A stretch of 64,000 bases of DNA. It comes from Raphanus sativus. Taxonomy: Eukaryota > Streptophyta > Magnoliopsida > Brassicales > Brassicaceae. The notes below the pieces were generated by a model. That model saw only the letters and a list, made by a program, of their open reading frames with translations. It ran no database searches and was not told where the DNA came from. Location: positions 15,354,293 through 15,418,292 of the forward strand of contig NC_079514.1 of assembly GCF_000801105.2 (NCBI RefSeq), given 5' to 3'. Below are positions 15,216-26,524 of this stretch, piece by piece (position 1 is the stretch's first letter; every line of letters begins with the position of its first letter). Made by a program: the position numbers and the translations under genes.

Positions 15216-15280
<65 letters not shown>
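15216..15280 (+). repeat. (GA)n microsatellite
   Basis: More than 30 uninterrupted GA dinucleotides in AT-rich DNA, outside the main array. The long Ser-Leu open frame on the opposite strand is only a translation of this repeat. Confidence 0.95.
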
Positions 15281-15284
<4 letters not shown>

Positions 15285-15720
15285 GAGAGATAAACAAAAT
15301 GAGTTCGAGAGTAAGATGCAAAGAAAGAAATATAGAACAAGTTTGATTACACAAAAATTTACATACATAATAATTTGATTATATATTAATAATATTTATA
15401 CATAAAACCTATGCAAAGAGTGTGATTACACAAATATTTACGTACATATAATTTGATTAGATATTAATAATATTTATCTTACTCGAATTAGATATTATAC
15501 ACAAAATCAGTTCTTCTTACATGGTTCAAAGAATACAGCCAAGTTCTGTGGAATCCTTACATGTTTGAAGTCAATGACCTACGAGGAAGGTATGTTATTA
15601 TACAAAAATCATGCATATGAAAATCAAATTGTATAATAATAATTATATCTTTATATGCAAGTTCTTGCAAATGAATCAGAGTAAGATAAATCACACCGGT
15701 GATATGTATAAACTATTGAG

Positions 15721-15885
15721 ACTATGAAAAAAGATGTTTATGGACAAGATTTTCAAACCTCAACAGTTAAGGATTTGTATAGACATCGAGCCATTATCAC
15801 TCCCACAAATGATGAAGTGGATAAAATAAATGATTACATGCTTCCGCAGTTGCCAGGTAACATGTTTTGTGTTTACTCTTATGTT
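15721..15885 (+). pseudogene. Helitron Pif1-like helicase remnant
   Basis: The frame beginning about 15724 carries TVKDLYRHRAIITPTNDEVD then KINDYMLPQLPG. This is the late helicase segment of plant Helitron RepHel proteins, where an (A)I(L/I)TPTN motif precedes the DYML/LPG element. Only about 50 residues survive. A stretch upstream (15510-15590) may hold further damaged coding sequence. The typical Helitron 3' end 200 bases downstream supports this being the tail of a once-autonomous element. Confidence 0.7.
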
Positions 15886-16061
15886 CCAGTAAATTTTTAC
15901 ATGTCACTCAAGTAAAGGATTTATATATGTTTCTATCTCAGTGACGTCTATACCGTAAAATCAGCACCACCGAGATTAAACACAAAAAATACACAAAACC
16001 CAAATTCCAAACTATATATATACTTTCTAATATTTTCAAAAAATTGCTGATCTAACCATCT

Positions 16062-16092
16062 CATCCCGCGCAAGGCGCGGGTTACTACCTAG
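16062..16092 (+). mobile_element. Helitron 3' terminus with hairpin and CTAG
   Basis: CATCCCGCGCAAGGCGCGGG forms a perfect stem-loop, followed by TTACTAC and CTAG at 16089-16092 with T as the next base. This is the canonical 3' end of a plant Helitron inserted between A and T. The helicase remnant upstream lies in the same orientation. The 5' end was not located. Confidence 0.8.
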
Positions 16093-16656
16093 TCATGTAT
16101 TGTTGGCGACGATAAGAATCGTGGTTTGGTTTTTGCATCTTGTGTTGTTTCTGGATCTATGCACAGAATTAGAAACTAATGCATCATCAGTTTCAAAAAA
16201 AAAAAAAAAAACTAATGAATCATTTTTCCAAAAAAATAGCATATCGGAAGGAAATGGTATTCACATCTTGTCTTTGATCATTTTTTTTTTAAATTTAGTT
16301 GTCATTCTTACAAACGAAATTTGGATCCATTTTCTGGGGGACTAATGATACACTATGAAAGATTAAATTATATGGAGTCACACGCAAAATGTACTTCTTT
16401 TTTGGCAAATTGTACTTTTGCGTTTTTATCTACATGTTCAGAAAAACAGTTTCATAAAATAAAATGTAATTTTAACACATCTTCATAACAAAATATATGA
16501 ATAAAATCGATTGTATATATGCTTAATATTTGTATGATCGTATCAAAGAACTGATCACCGACACTAACGTGAACTTTAAGGTCCCACTTTAGTATTAAAG
16601 TATTGAAAGTCTTATGATTTTTGTGTGATTTGATTTCCTTATTGATTTTTATAATA

Positions 16657-17079
16657 CTCTCTCTGTTTCATTATGTAGGTAGTTTTATCCAAAACTTTTT
16701 GTTTCACAATATAAGATATTTACAGTGAAACCTCTGTAAATTAATAATGTTGGGACTACATCAAACCTATAATTTTTATTAATTTATAGAGATTATTAAT
16801 TTATCGAGATACTAATTGAACCAAAAAATCAATTTGGGACTATGAAATTATATTAATTTATAGAAATATTAATTTATAGATTATTAATTTATAGAAGTTA
16901 TACTGTACATAATCCAAAATAACTTTTGCATTAATTAGATATTGGATGACCAATCAAATAATACATGTTTATTAATTATTGGTTGAATTTGTATATTAAA
17001 TACTATTTTTTCAAAAGTAATCATTTTCTTGATACTAACACTTTTAAGTAAAAACTATTTACAAATAAAACAGAGGGAG
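16657..17079 (+). mobile_element. Stowaway-like MITE (TA target duplication)
   Basis: The left end CTCTCTCTGTTTCATTATG and the right end, read on the minus strand, CTCCCTCTGTTTTATTTG are terminal inverted repeats, flanked by TA at 16655-16656 and 17080-17081. Without the nested insertion it would be about 240 bp. Confidence 0.8.
16723..16905 (+). mobile_element. Emigrant-like MITE nested in the Stowaway-like MITE
   Basis: The left end CAGTGAAACCTCTGTAAATT pairs with the right end, minus strand CAGTATAACTTCTATAAATT. TA flanks both sides (16721-16722, 16906-16907). The terminal sequence is that of the crucifer Emigrant (pogo/Tc1-mariner) family. Confidence 0.8.
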
Positions 17080-17136
17080 TATTAACTGTCAGCTTCATCA
17101 TTATTATAAGGCTAATCATTATTACAAATTTACAAC

Positions 17137-17140
<4 letters not shown>

Positions 17141-17198
<58 letters not shown>
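17141..17198 (+). repeat. (CT)n microsatellite
   Basis: Twenty-nine CT dinucleotides in a row, ending just before the hairpin region at 17262. Confidence 0.95.
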
Positions 17199-17202
<4 letters not shown>

Positions 17203-17261
17203 GACTGACTTGGATGTTTTGACAGTCTGTAGAACGTGTAAGGATTGCATATGAGAAGAAA

Positions 17262-17311
17262 TGTCAACTGCAGAAGAGCGGTCCAAGGAGACAGCTCTTC
17301 TGCAGTTGACA
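17262..17311. repeat. 18-bp perfect inverted repeat (hairpin)
   Basis: TGTCAACTGCAGAAGAGC at 17262-17279 is exactly reverse-complemented at 17294-17311, with a 14-base loop. The stem is GC-balanced, unlike the AT-rich surroundings. No terminal-repeat context is evident. Confidence 0.85.
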
Positions 17312-19076
17312 AGACAAGAGCTACAATGAGAGACTTACACACTCAGATGATGGTCTCGATATTAAAAAGTCTTATACATTTTTTTATATAATAAGATTAA
17401 AACTAAAAAAAATTAACCTTCTTATCGAGTAGGAGAAAATTCATTCCCATAAGCTCATTATTCTTATTTAAATTTCTGGCCTCTCACTTTCTGGTAAGAC
17501 GTACTACGGTAAGGATATTTTTTATTCAACTGATCTAGAGTTAAATAATTTGCTGAAGCCATTGTTTCTTAAAAGTTCCTGGTAAATAGTCATGATAAAT
17601 AAGCATAGTTGAAACACACAGAAATAATAAGCATAAAATCGATTATGTCACCCAACACAACATAAATAAATGTATTAATAAGCAAAAAAAAATATTTGTA
17701 AAATAGTTTATTTAATAATAGTTTATTTTTTTAATTAAAATATTATTTTTCTATTTACTCTAGTTTTTTTAATATGCATTTTTATTCTGAACGAACTTTG
17801 TTAGAGTAATGTCATTTACTAAATTATTTTTCTCTATCTTCTTTTCTTTCATTATTTTCATCTCTTTGAACATGTTTTCCTAATACATGTTACTAACATA
17901 AAACTAAAAACTATCAAATATTCATGTTGTTGATATAAGAAATTTTATGGAATAATGAATACATCAACATGAAAGGTTTCCAGTTTCTAAAGTAAATAAA
18001 GAAATTGTCAAAAATACCACATTCATACTATTATTTTCCATGTTTACGCTAAACACTATTATTTTTTCTCTTTTAAATATTTATAACCTAGGATTACGTC
18101 GACCAAAAAATTTATAGGGTTAACTAATATAAAGTAAGGGTTTAGAGTTGAGAGATCGGGTATGGTTTAGGTTTAATATTCTTACATATGTAAAAAATTA
18201 TATATGAAATCTTTAAAATAATTATTTTTATTTTAAGAAACAGCATTTGTATTAATAAAAAAATGTTTTCTAAAATTTTAAAAATAATTATAATTGCCAT
18301 TTTCAAAATTCATTTTTTCAATATCACTAATAGTCTTACAATTTTAAAGTAATGGTATATTTATATTGACACATTAAATTGACACATGTCATAATGATAT
18401 CAAGTGAAATATTAGAAGTTGTTTTTGGTTTATAATTTAAAAAAAAAACTTATTAAATATTTTAAAGTTACTTAGTTATAAGAAAATAAAATTACTTTTA
18501 TAGTTTTTTATATAGAATTTTAAAAAAGGAAAATTATTTGTTTTACAATTAGTTTTTATTTAAGATTTTTATACACATAACTTAGTTTTTATAAAAAAGG
18601 ATTTATGTTAAATTAATTATATATTTGTCTTATATGTACAAACACATATTCATCATATTCACACATACTCATGTGTGACAACAACCTCATAATTATAAAA
18701 ATTATGTTAGCATCATTAGATGAAATAACGATAATAAAAAATTGAATTTTATCAAGAAATTTAAAGAAAATATTCATGTAATATTTTTCACGTAAATACT
18801 ATTGTGTTTTTTAAAACTAATATATGGAAACTTAAACCTAAATATAATTGTGAAATATTTATAGATTTTTGTCATAATTATAAGAAAATAATAAAAGTAC
18901 TTTTCCCATTTTCTTTTGTTTAGTATTTGAAAAAGGAATATTATTTATTTAATAGATAGTTTTTATTCATGATTTTTATTAAATAATTATTGTACTTTTT
19001 GGATTTCATAATTCATTTTTGTTTAATATTTTAATATTTATCTTTTATATTTTTTTAAAGAATATTTATATTTTAT
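17312..19076. other. AT-rich repeat-derived intergenic DNA
   Basis: No gene. About 18004-18065 resembles the left end of the Mutator-like MITE at 25267. About 18621-18860 is a diverged copy of 25765-25985, sharing a TACAAACACATATTCATC core and following blocks in order. Both are parts of the same dispersed repeat family. Confidence 0.6.
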
Positions 19077-19093
19077 AATTATCTTACTTTGGT

Positions 19094-19414
19094 GAGGCTT
19101 TAATTTGGGTAATGGAGTTATGAGGAACCTAAGACAGTACCAGATTACGTTTGCAACGGATTGTTATCAATTGGTGAAGATGGTTTCGGAACCAGAAAAG
19201 TGGCCAGCCTTCGCAATCTATCTGGAAGACATCAAGAGTTTACAAGACAATTTTTCGAGCTCACATATCATTCATGTACCACGGATGGAGAATTTAAAGG
19301 CGGATCGTTTAGCACGCAGTGCCAGACAACAATCATCTTTCGTCGTTCAGATGGATGCAGCCCCCATTTTGGTCCGCAGAGTCTATAATGAGTCTGTTTG
19401 TTGATGACAAAAAA
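19094..19414 (+). mobile_element. 5'-truncated LINE with RNase H-like coding end
   Basis: The frame to 19404 encodes the end of a plant LINE RNase H-like domain: TFATDCYQLVKMV, an IKSL helix, then HIIHVPRMENLKADRLARSA with the conserved late Asp. It ends at a stop, GATGAC and an A tract. The insert is flanked by a perfect 17-bp target duplication, AATTATCTTACTTTGGT, at 19077-19093 and 19415-19431. Truncated 5' end, A-rich 3' end and a long direct repeat are the marks of target-primed insertion. It is too short to move by itself. Confidence 0.9.
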
Positions 19415-19431
19415 AATTATCTTACTTTGGT

Positions 19432-19841
19432 ATCTTTAAAAACAAAATTATAAAAAAATTAAAAAATAATTACTTTTAGTTACCTTTTTACAGTTATTAT
19501 TTTTGTTTAGACTTTTAAAAAAGTAACTACCACCAATCTTTTTAACAATATGTAATTGTAAAAAACTATGTAATAGTATCCTAAAGTATAAATTTAAAAA
19601 GACTATTTTTGTGATGAGATTTTTCCTTTTCTTAATCTATTCTTAATCCTTAAAAAATAGTATCTTATTTTTTACACATGTCACAATCTTAAAAGCTTAT
19701 TGACACATGTCCCAATCAAAAAAATTCAATTTCTATAATAAGATTTTTAACAATATATAATTTAAAATACTAAAGTATTAATTTTTTAATTTTACTTTTC
19801 TAAAAATATTAAATCTAAATAGAAAATTTAAAGACTATTTT
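19432..19841. other. AT-rich tandemly repeated target region of the Copia element
   Basis: About 19600-19690 repeats as 19830-19841 joined to 24503-24590 once the Copia insertion is removed. Both begin AAGACTATTTT, then a TGATGAGA-like segment, TTTCC, and a run of ACACATGTCACAATC-like motifs. The element therefore landed in the second copy of an AT-rich duplication. Confidence 0.55.
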
Positions 19842-20091
19842 TGTTGGATAAGCTTCAAGAGATAACTTAGGAAGCAAGTTATTCTAAAGTAAAGATGAAT
19901 AACTAGTAGGTTTAGGATAAAGATAAAGGTTCCTAGATTCAATTGTAATAGGATAAGTCAAGTAGTTTCTATTACCTATATATAGAGATCAAAAGTGTAA
20001 GAAGATCTCAAGAAAGAAAAGTGTAAGAAAGCAAAGGAAGGTTAATAAAACAAAGAGAACGTTTTATTAACTTGTGTTCGTATTCACTATA
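19842..20091 (+). repeat. 5' LTR of the Copia element
   Basis: 250 bp, starting TGTTGGATAAGC. A TATA-like CCTATATATAGAG lies at about 19975-19987 and is the likely promoter. It is 248/250 identical to the 3' copy. Confidence 0.95.
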
Positions 20092-20093
20092 TT

Positions 20094-20105
20094 TGGTATC
20101 AGAGC
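20094..20105 (+). other. primer-binding site of the Copia element
   Basis: TGGTATCAGAGC, two bases after the LTR, matches the 3' end of plant initiator tRNA-Met in complement. It is the usual minus-strand primer site of Copia elements. Confidence 0.9.
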
Positions 20106-20135
20106 AAACCAGGTTATTGTCTTTAACGAAGATCG

Positions 20136-23100
20136 ATGGGAGACAAAGACGATAAAGACGTCAAACCGCAGGGAAACATGCCCGCTGTACCGCCTTCGGT
20201 GAAAACACCGATGCTCACGACAACAAACTATGCAGTATGGACTATGCGCATGAAGGTGTTGCTAAGGTTTCATGATGTATGGGAAACCATTGAACCAGGT
20301 TCAAAGGATCAGAAGAAAAACGACCTAGCCATTGTCATGATATTCCAAGGAATTCCGGAGAATCTTATCCTACAAGTTGGAGATCATGAATCTCCTAAAG
20401 AGATATGGGAAGCATTAAAGGCATTGAATCTTGGTGCTGATCGTGTTATTGAAGCTCGGTTGCACACATTGATGATTGACTTTGATCGTTTAATGATGAA
20501 AGATAATGAATCGATAGACTCATTCTCAGGAAGGATGTCGCAATATGTAGGAACAGCGGCTTCATTAGGTCATACGATGGAAGAACTGAAACTTGTAAAG
20601 AAGTTTCTTTCTTGTCTGCCAGACAAGTTTCTACAAATCTCTGCAACCCTCGAACAATTTCTTGACCTAAATAAAACAAGATTTGAAGATGTAGTAGGAC
20701 GTCTCAAGGCGTTTGAAGAGCGTTGCCGAGGAAAAGAGCGAATGAAAACAGAAAAGACTGAAGAGCAAGGGAATCTTCTCTACTCTGATCATGGAAACAG
20801 AGGGAGAGGATGAGGAGGAAACAGAGGTCGTGGCAGAGAAGGAAGAGGAAGAGGGCGTGGCAGAAGCAGCAATTCATACGAGAAAAGGGAGAAAAGAGAC
20901 TACTCACAGATTGAATGCTTTAACTGTCATAAGAAAGGACACTTCGCATCTGTTTGCACCGAGAAGAAGGATGATCAGGAGCTTAACAAGACTGAGACAG
21001 AAGCAGCAGAAGTAGCACTTTACTTACACGAACTAGTGTATCTGAATGAAGAAAAGGTAATGCCTAAAACACTTGAGCCAAGCAAGACTGATGATAAGAG
21101 TTGGTTCCTTGACAACGGAGCTAGCAATCATATGACAGGAGAGAAGTCTTACTTCTCCGAACTCAACGAAAATATAAAAGGCAAAGTAAAGTTTGGAGAC
21201 GGCTCATGTGTGAAGATAGAAGGTAAAGGCTCAATTCTCTTTGAAGCAAAGACAAGAGAACAGAAGCTTCTTACGGATGTATACTACATACCAGACCTAA
21301 GAAGCAACATACTCAGTCTCGGTCAAGCCACTGAACAAGGTTGCGATGTAAGAATGAAAGACAATTACTTGACATTAAGAGATCCAAACCGGAGACTATT
21401 AGTGAAAGTACTAAGATCAGCTAATCGACTCTACAAGATATCTCTTAAAGTAGGTAAACCGACTTGTCTTCTCTCAAAGATAAGTGAAGAACCGTGGAGA
21501 TGGCACGCTCGTCGTGGACATATTAGCTTCAAGACAATACGAAGTATGGCAACACAGGAGATGGTTCAAGGCTTACCAGATATCAGCGAAGTAAAACAGT
21601 TGTGTGATTCTTGTCTCGTTGGCAAACAGACAAGACACAGCTTTCCCTCTGCAACTCAGTACAGATCAAAGCAAGCTTTAGAGTTGTTACACGCCGATCT
21701 CTGTGGGCCAATCACTCCAGCAACCCTTGCGCAAAACAGATATATATTTGTCATTATAGATGACAACACGAGATTCATGTGGTCTATATTACTCAAAGAG
21801 AAAGGAGAAGCTTTTGAGAAATTTAAGACTTTCAAAGCACTCGTGGAGAAAGAAGTGAACAAGGCTATTGTAACACTCAGAACAGACCGGGGAGGGGAGT
21901 TTACTTCGAGAGACTTCTCTCAGTTTTGCAGTGACAATGGCATCAGAAGACACTTAACAGCACCGTACACCCCTCAACAAAACGGTGTTGTTGAGAGAAG
22001 AAACCGAACATTAATGGAGATGACGCGAAGTATGTTGAAAGCTATGAAAGTACCGAACTACATGTGGGGTGAAGCAGTTCGACACGCAACGTACTTGATC
22101 AATCGAGTTCCTACTAGAGCTTTGAAAAACCAAACTCCTTATGAATGTCTAAAGGGAAGAAAGCCAAGTATCGGACATATAAGAGTTTTTGGTTGCTTGG
22201 CTTATGCGAAGATTGATTCTGTTCTACTAAGGAAGCTCGACGACAGATCACAATGTCTTGTTCATCTAGGTATTGAACCCGGATCGAAAGCTTACCGTTT
22301 ATACAATCCAAGCACCAAGAAAATAATAGTAAGCCGCGATGTGAAGTTTGATGAGGAGAAACATTGGAACTGGAATGGAGGAAAGCAAGCTGATTCTGGT
22401 ATGTTTCACATGACGTGGGGAACTAGTATAAACAAAGGAAAGGGTCCATTCATTATCTCACAGGAAGAAAATACAGAGGCTCAAACCGAAGCTGAAACAG
22501 AGCAACATGAAACAGAACAAAACGAAACAGAACAGCTCGAAACAGAGCAACACGAAACAGAGCCGGTAGATAAAAGTGAGAACAATGAACCAAGGAGATC
22601 AACGCGACAGACAAAGACTCCTAGCTATCTAGACGACTACTTACTACTTGCCAAGATCGAGTGTGAACTACTCCTACTCTCCATCAATGACGAACCAGCA
22701 ACATACCGAGAAGCAAAGAAACATGTACGTTGGACAAGAGCATGTAAGGATGAGATAGATTCTATCAACAAGAATAAGACATGGACATTGGTAGATAAAC
22801 CTCAAGGAGTTAAAGTCATCGGTCTAAAGTGGATTTTTAAGATCAAGAGGAATGCGGATGGAACAATCAACAAATTCAAAGCAAGGCTTGTAGCGAAAGG
22901 ATATGTGCAGGAACACGGCATCGACTTTGAAGAAGTGTTCGCTCCAGTGGCTCGCTTAGAAACAATCCGACTTCTAGTCAGTTTAGCATCTGCAAACGAC
23001 TGGGAAATTCACCACTTGAACGTCAAAACGGCATTCTTGCACGGAGAGCTAAACGAAGAGGTCTATGTAAGTCAGCCTGAGGGATTTGAAAAAGAGGGAG

Positions 23101-24257
23101 AAGAAGAGAAAGTTTTCAAACTCTCAAAGACATTGTATGGACTAAGGCAAGCTCCTCGCGCTTGGAATACTAAACTCGATCAGATACTTAAGAAGCTAAG
23201 GTTTAAAAGGTGTGCAAAGGAGAGTTCGGTATATAGAAGGGAAGAAAGAAACGAGCTACTCATCATCGCCATCTATGTGGATGATCTTTTTGTTACATGA
23301 AACTCTACCAAGATAATTAAGGAGTTCAAAGCTTCAATGTCAAAACAGTTTGAGATGTCCGATCTCGGCTTATTGACCTATTATCTAGGTATTGAAGTAA
23401 AGCAAAGTTCAACTGGAATCATCATTAAACAAGAAGCATACGCAAGGCGTATACTAGAGGAAGCAGGTTTGGCCGACTGTAATCCAAACAGCATTCCAAT
23501 GGAGTTCGGCTTACAACTCTCCAAGGCAATGGAAGAACCGGAAGTTGACGCTACTCAATATCGAAGAAGGATTGGATGTTTAAGGTATCTGATGCATACT
23601 AGACCTGACATGGCATTCTCAGTTGGGATTCTAAGCAGGTACATGCAGTCACCAAGAGAGTCACACGGAAACGCCTTGAAGCAAGTATTGCGTTATCTGC
23701 AAGGAACTCTCGGGCACGGTCTTGAGTTCAAGCGAGGAAGAACACAGAAGCTCGTGGGCTTTAGTGACAGCAGTCACAACACGGATCCGGATGATGATAG
23801 GAGTACAACGGGTTACTTGTTTTGCTTAGGAGAAACACCAATAACATGGTGCTCTCAGAAACAAGACACAGTAGCTTTGTCATCCTGCGAAGCCGAATTC
23901 ATGGCTGCAACGGAAGCGGCTAAACAAGCTATCTGGCTACAAGATTTGTTGAGTGAAGTAACAGGAAAAGAGATGGAGAAGACAATTATTTTGGTCGACA
24001 ACAAGTCAGCTATATCACTGGCTAAGAATCCGGTTCTTCACCGTAGAAGTAAGCACATCCATAAGAGATTTCACTTCATTAGAGAGTGTGTTGAACGCAA
24101 TCTCATTGACGTTGAACACATACCCGGATCAAGACAAAAGGCAGACATCTTAACAAAAGCTCTAGCAAAGAACAAGTTTAAAGAAATGCGAGAGATGATT
24201 CAAGTTCAAGATTTCCTAGAAGATGGTTTGAAGCTTAAGAGAGAGAATGTTGGATAA
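20136..24257 (+). pseudogene. Copia gag-pol polyprotein gene with two in-frame TGA codons
   Basis: One frame of 1373 sense codons, interrupted only at 20811-20813 and 23298-23300, both TGA. In order: Copia gag (UBN2-type, codons 1-230); a Gly/Arg-rich stretch with CCHC knuckle [14 protein letters not shown]; protease DNGASNHM; integrase HHCC (WHARRGH, CDSC) with [16 protein letters not shown] and [12 protein letters not shown] with KARLVAKGY and YVDDLFVT; RNase H with FSDSSHN, SSCEAEF and DNKSA. Both TGAs lie where glycine is expected. The first RT catalytic Asp (usually LDVKTAF) is Asn here (codon 23019-23021). The stop at 24255 lies 8-10 bases inside the 3' LTR. Probably inactive by itself, though it could be mobilised in trans. 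Confidence 0.95.
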
Positions 24258-24497
24258 GCTTCAAGAGATAACTTAGGAAGCAAGTTATTCTAAAGTAAAG
24301 ATGAATAACTAGTAGGTTTAGGATAAAGATAAAGGTTCCTAGATTCAATTGTAATAGGATAAGTCAAGTAGTTTCTATTACCTATATATAGAGATCAAAA
24401 GTGTAAGAAGATCTCAAGAAAGAAAAGTATAAGAAAGCAAAGGAAGATTAATAAAACAAAGAGAACGTTTTATTAACTTGTGTTCGTATTCACTATA
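24248..24497 (+). repeat. 3' LTR of the Copia element
   Basis: 250 bp, preceded by the purine tract GCTTAAGAGAGAGAA. The last codons of pol overlap its first bases. Confidence 0.95.
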
Positions 24498-24621
24498 ATT
24501 TTGTAATGAGAATTTTCCATTTTCTTAATTTCTTTTAAATCTTAAAAAAAAAATAATTGTATCATGTTTTGACACATATCACAAACTTAAAAATTTATTG
24601 ACACATGTAGCAATCATGTTT

Positions 24622-24679
24622 ATTAGTAACTTTGAAAAACCAAACTTTATATAAAGTTTGGTTTTTCAAAGTTACTAAT
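24622..24679. repeat. 58-bp perfect palindrome at a MITE junction
   Basis: The arms ATTAGTAACTTTGAAAAACC... (24622-24650) and its exact complement (24651-24679) meet without a spacer at TTAT|ATAA. Each arm is the terminal repeat of the MITE found complete at 29968-30299, so two copies abut end to end. Weaker inverted similarity continues outwards (ACACATGT motifs on both sides). Confidence 0.85.
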
Positions 24680-24889
24680 TAACAGGAGCGCGACACGTGT
24701 CAGATTGTGACATGTGTTATTACTAATTTTCTTTTTCTAAATCATATAGAAAACATAATTGTAAAAAATATTGGATATTAATTTTCCTTTTTTAAAATCA
24801 TAAAAAGATAACAGTAAAAAAAATTGGTAGTAGTTATCCTTTTTAAATTTTAAACCAAAAAAGATCATAAACCAAAGGAACTATAATTA

Positions 24890-24926
<37 letters not shown>
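24890..24926 (+). repeat. (TA)n microsatellite
   Basis: About 18 TA dinucleotides in AT-rich DNA. Confidence 0.95.
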
Positions 24927-24929
<3 letters not shown>

Positions 24930-25266
24930 TAAGCTCTATCATATTTTATCACTTCTCATTTTTTATCACCAAACATAATTATTGATTCAAGAAAAATATT
25001 AGGTGAGTTATTTGCATGCTCTTTCACAAATATTATGTGTATTTGTTTGTATCTACCATCTAAAATTGGTTATGCTAGGTATGTCAATTTACTACTTTAA
25101 TAAATTTGTTTATATGTGTTTGTTCTATTTATTATTTTTTAGCTGAAATCTTAATTCAATTTTCTACCAAGAATCTTATCAAAATAATCTAGCTCAGTTA
25201 AATAAGAAACGTCTTTACCATTGTACTATAGTACATCTTACTAACTTATATTTGTTTAAGATATTT

Positions 25267-25706
25267 GGGAAACTGCCAAAAATACAATTTTCATAGTACC
25301 ACTTTTCATGTTTACACTAACCACTTTTACCACCACTTTCAATGAATGGTTTAAATTTGAAAGTTTATGATTTAGGGTTTAGATTTGATGTTTTAGGGTT
25401 GAGGATATATAGTTTAGGGTTTAGAGTTGAGTATTTAGGGTTTATAGTTGAGGTTTTAGGGTTGAGGGTATATAATTTAGGGTATATAGTTTAGGGTTTA
25501 GAGTTGAGGATTTAGGATTTAGGGTTTAGGGTTTAGAGTTGGGGGTTTAGGATTTAGAGTTTGGTGTAAGAATTTTGAAAAGCATATAAAAACAAGAATA
25601 TAAGAGTTTTTAACATTTTAATAAATAAAGTATTTTGAAAATTTGTCTTTAGTGGTGGTAAAGATGAATAATGGTACATTCAAAGTGGTATATTTGAAAA
25701 TTCCCC
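25267..25706 (+). mobile_element. Mutator-like MITE with telomere-like minisatellite inside
   Basis: The left end GGGAAACTGCCAAAAATAC and right end (minus strand GGGGAATTTTCAAATATACC) are long imperfect inverted repeats. Both continue into GTACCA...TTCAT..TTTACCACCAC. The flanks are 9-bp direct repeats with one mismatch: AAGATATTT at 25258-25266 and AAGATTTTT at 25707-25715. This fits the 9-bp duplication of Mutator-type transposition. The interior (25365-25565) is a degenerate TTTAGGG/TTGAGGG minisatellite. Confidence 0.75.
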
Positions 25707-25999
25707 AAGATTTTTATACAACTAACTTATTTTTAATAAGAAAATATGTTTAGTTAGATGTATATATTTTTGTTATAGATACAAACACATATTCATCGTA
25801 TTCACATATACTCATATAACAAATTATAATTAAAAAACTTATGTTAACATTATGAAATGTAATAAGGATAATACAAAATTAAGATGTATCAAGAAATTAG
25901 AAAAAATACTCAGATAATATTTTTTGTAAATACTATTTTTGTGAAAATAAGATGAGAAAACTTAAACCTAAAATATAAATGTGAAAATAATATTTATTT

Positions 26000-26497
26000 T
26001 CGTTTATATTTAATCATATCTAATTAAAACAGAAAATTGGAAAAATATTAGCGATATCTAAATATTTTTTTTGAAAATATATTTTTTTAAATAGTTAATA
26101 TTAGCTAGAAATAATGATCTGATAGTAATTTTATTTTCTAAATCCTAAAGAAAATTTAATTCTAAAATATTATGTAATAATAATTTTCTTTTCTACCACC
26201 CTAAAAACTCTAAAAGAATATTTGATAGTTTTTTTGTTTTTTCATTCTAATTCTTATTTTGGTTAAATCCGCCTTAAATTTTTAGATAAGAATGTTCTCT
26301 CTAACTCTAATTACAAATTTGATAACAATTCATCTATACACTATAATTATAAAATACAAATATCAACTGAAATTTATGTGTGAAAATGAGTTTTTAATTA
26401 TAAAATAAATGTCACATAACATATGCAAAAAAAATTCTAACACTATAATAAATTTATTTTTTTATTTTCATTAAATTTTAATATATCAAACAAATCT
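26000..26497. other. AT-rich intergenic DNA
   Basis: No gene seen. It ends in the degenerate Helitron end below. Confidence 0.5.
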
Positions 26498-26524
26498 CGT
26501 TGCAAAGCACAGGCCTAAATCTAG
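26495..26524 (+). mobile_element. degenerate Helitron 3' end
   Basis: CTCGTTGCAAAGCACAGGCC is a decayed stem-loop of the CCGTGCAAAGCACGG type. It is followed by TAAAT and CTAG at 26521-26524 with T as the next base, as at a Helitron 3' terminus. The 5' end was not found. Confidence 0.55.

Larger units (their letters stand above)
19842..24497 (+). mobile_element. full-length Ty1/Copia retrotransposon, 4656 bp
   Basis: Two 250-bp LTRs flank one gag-pol frame. The target duplication is ATTTT (19837-19841 and 24498-24502). A PBS complementary to initiator tRNA-Met (TGGTATCAGAGC) lies at 20094-20105 and a purine tract at 24234-24247. The LTRs differ at two sites only, both G in the 5' copy and A in the 3' copy, so insertion is recent. 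The LTRs end ...CACTATA rather than the usual CA. Confidence 0.95.

Noticed and set aside
15110..15340. Minus-strand open frame with long Ser-Leu run
   Set aside because: It is the translation of the (GA)n microsatellite.
17130..17342. Minus-strand frame ending in Arg-Glu repeats
   Set aside because: Created by the (CT)n tract; no conserved motif in the remainder.
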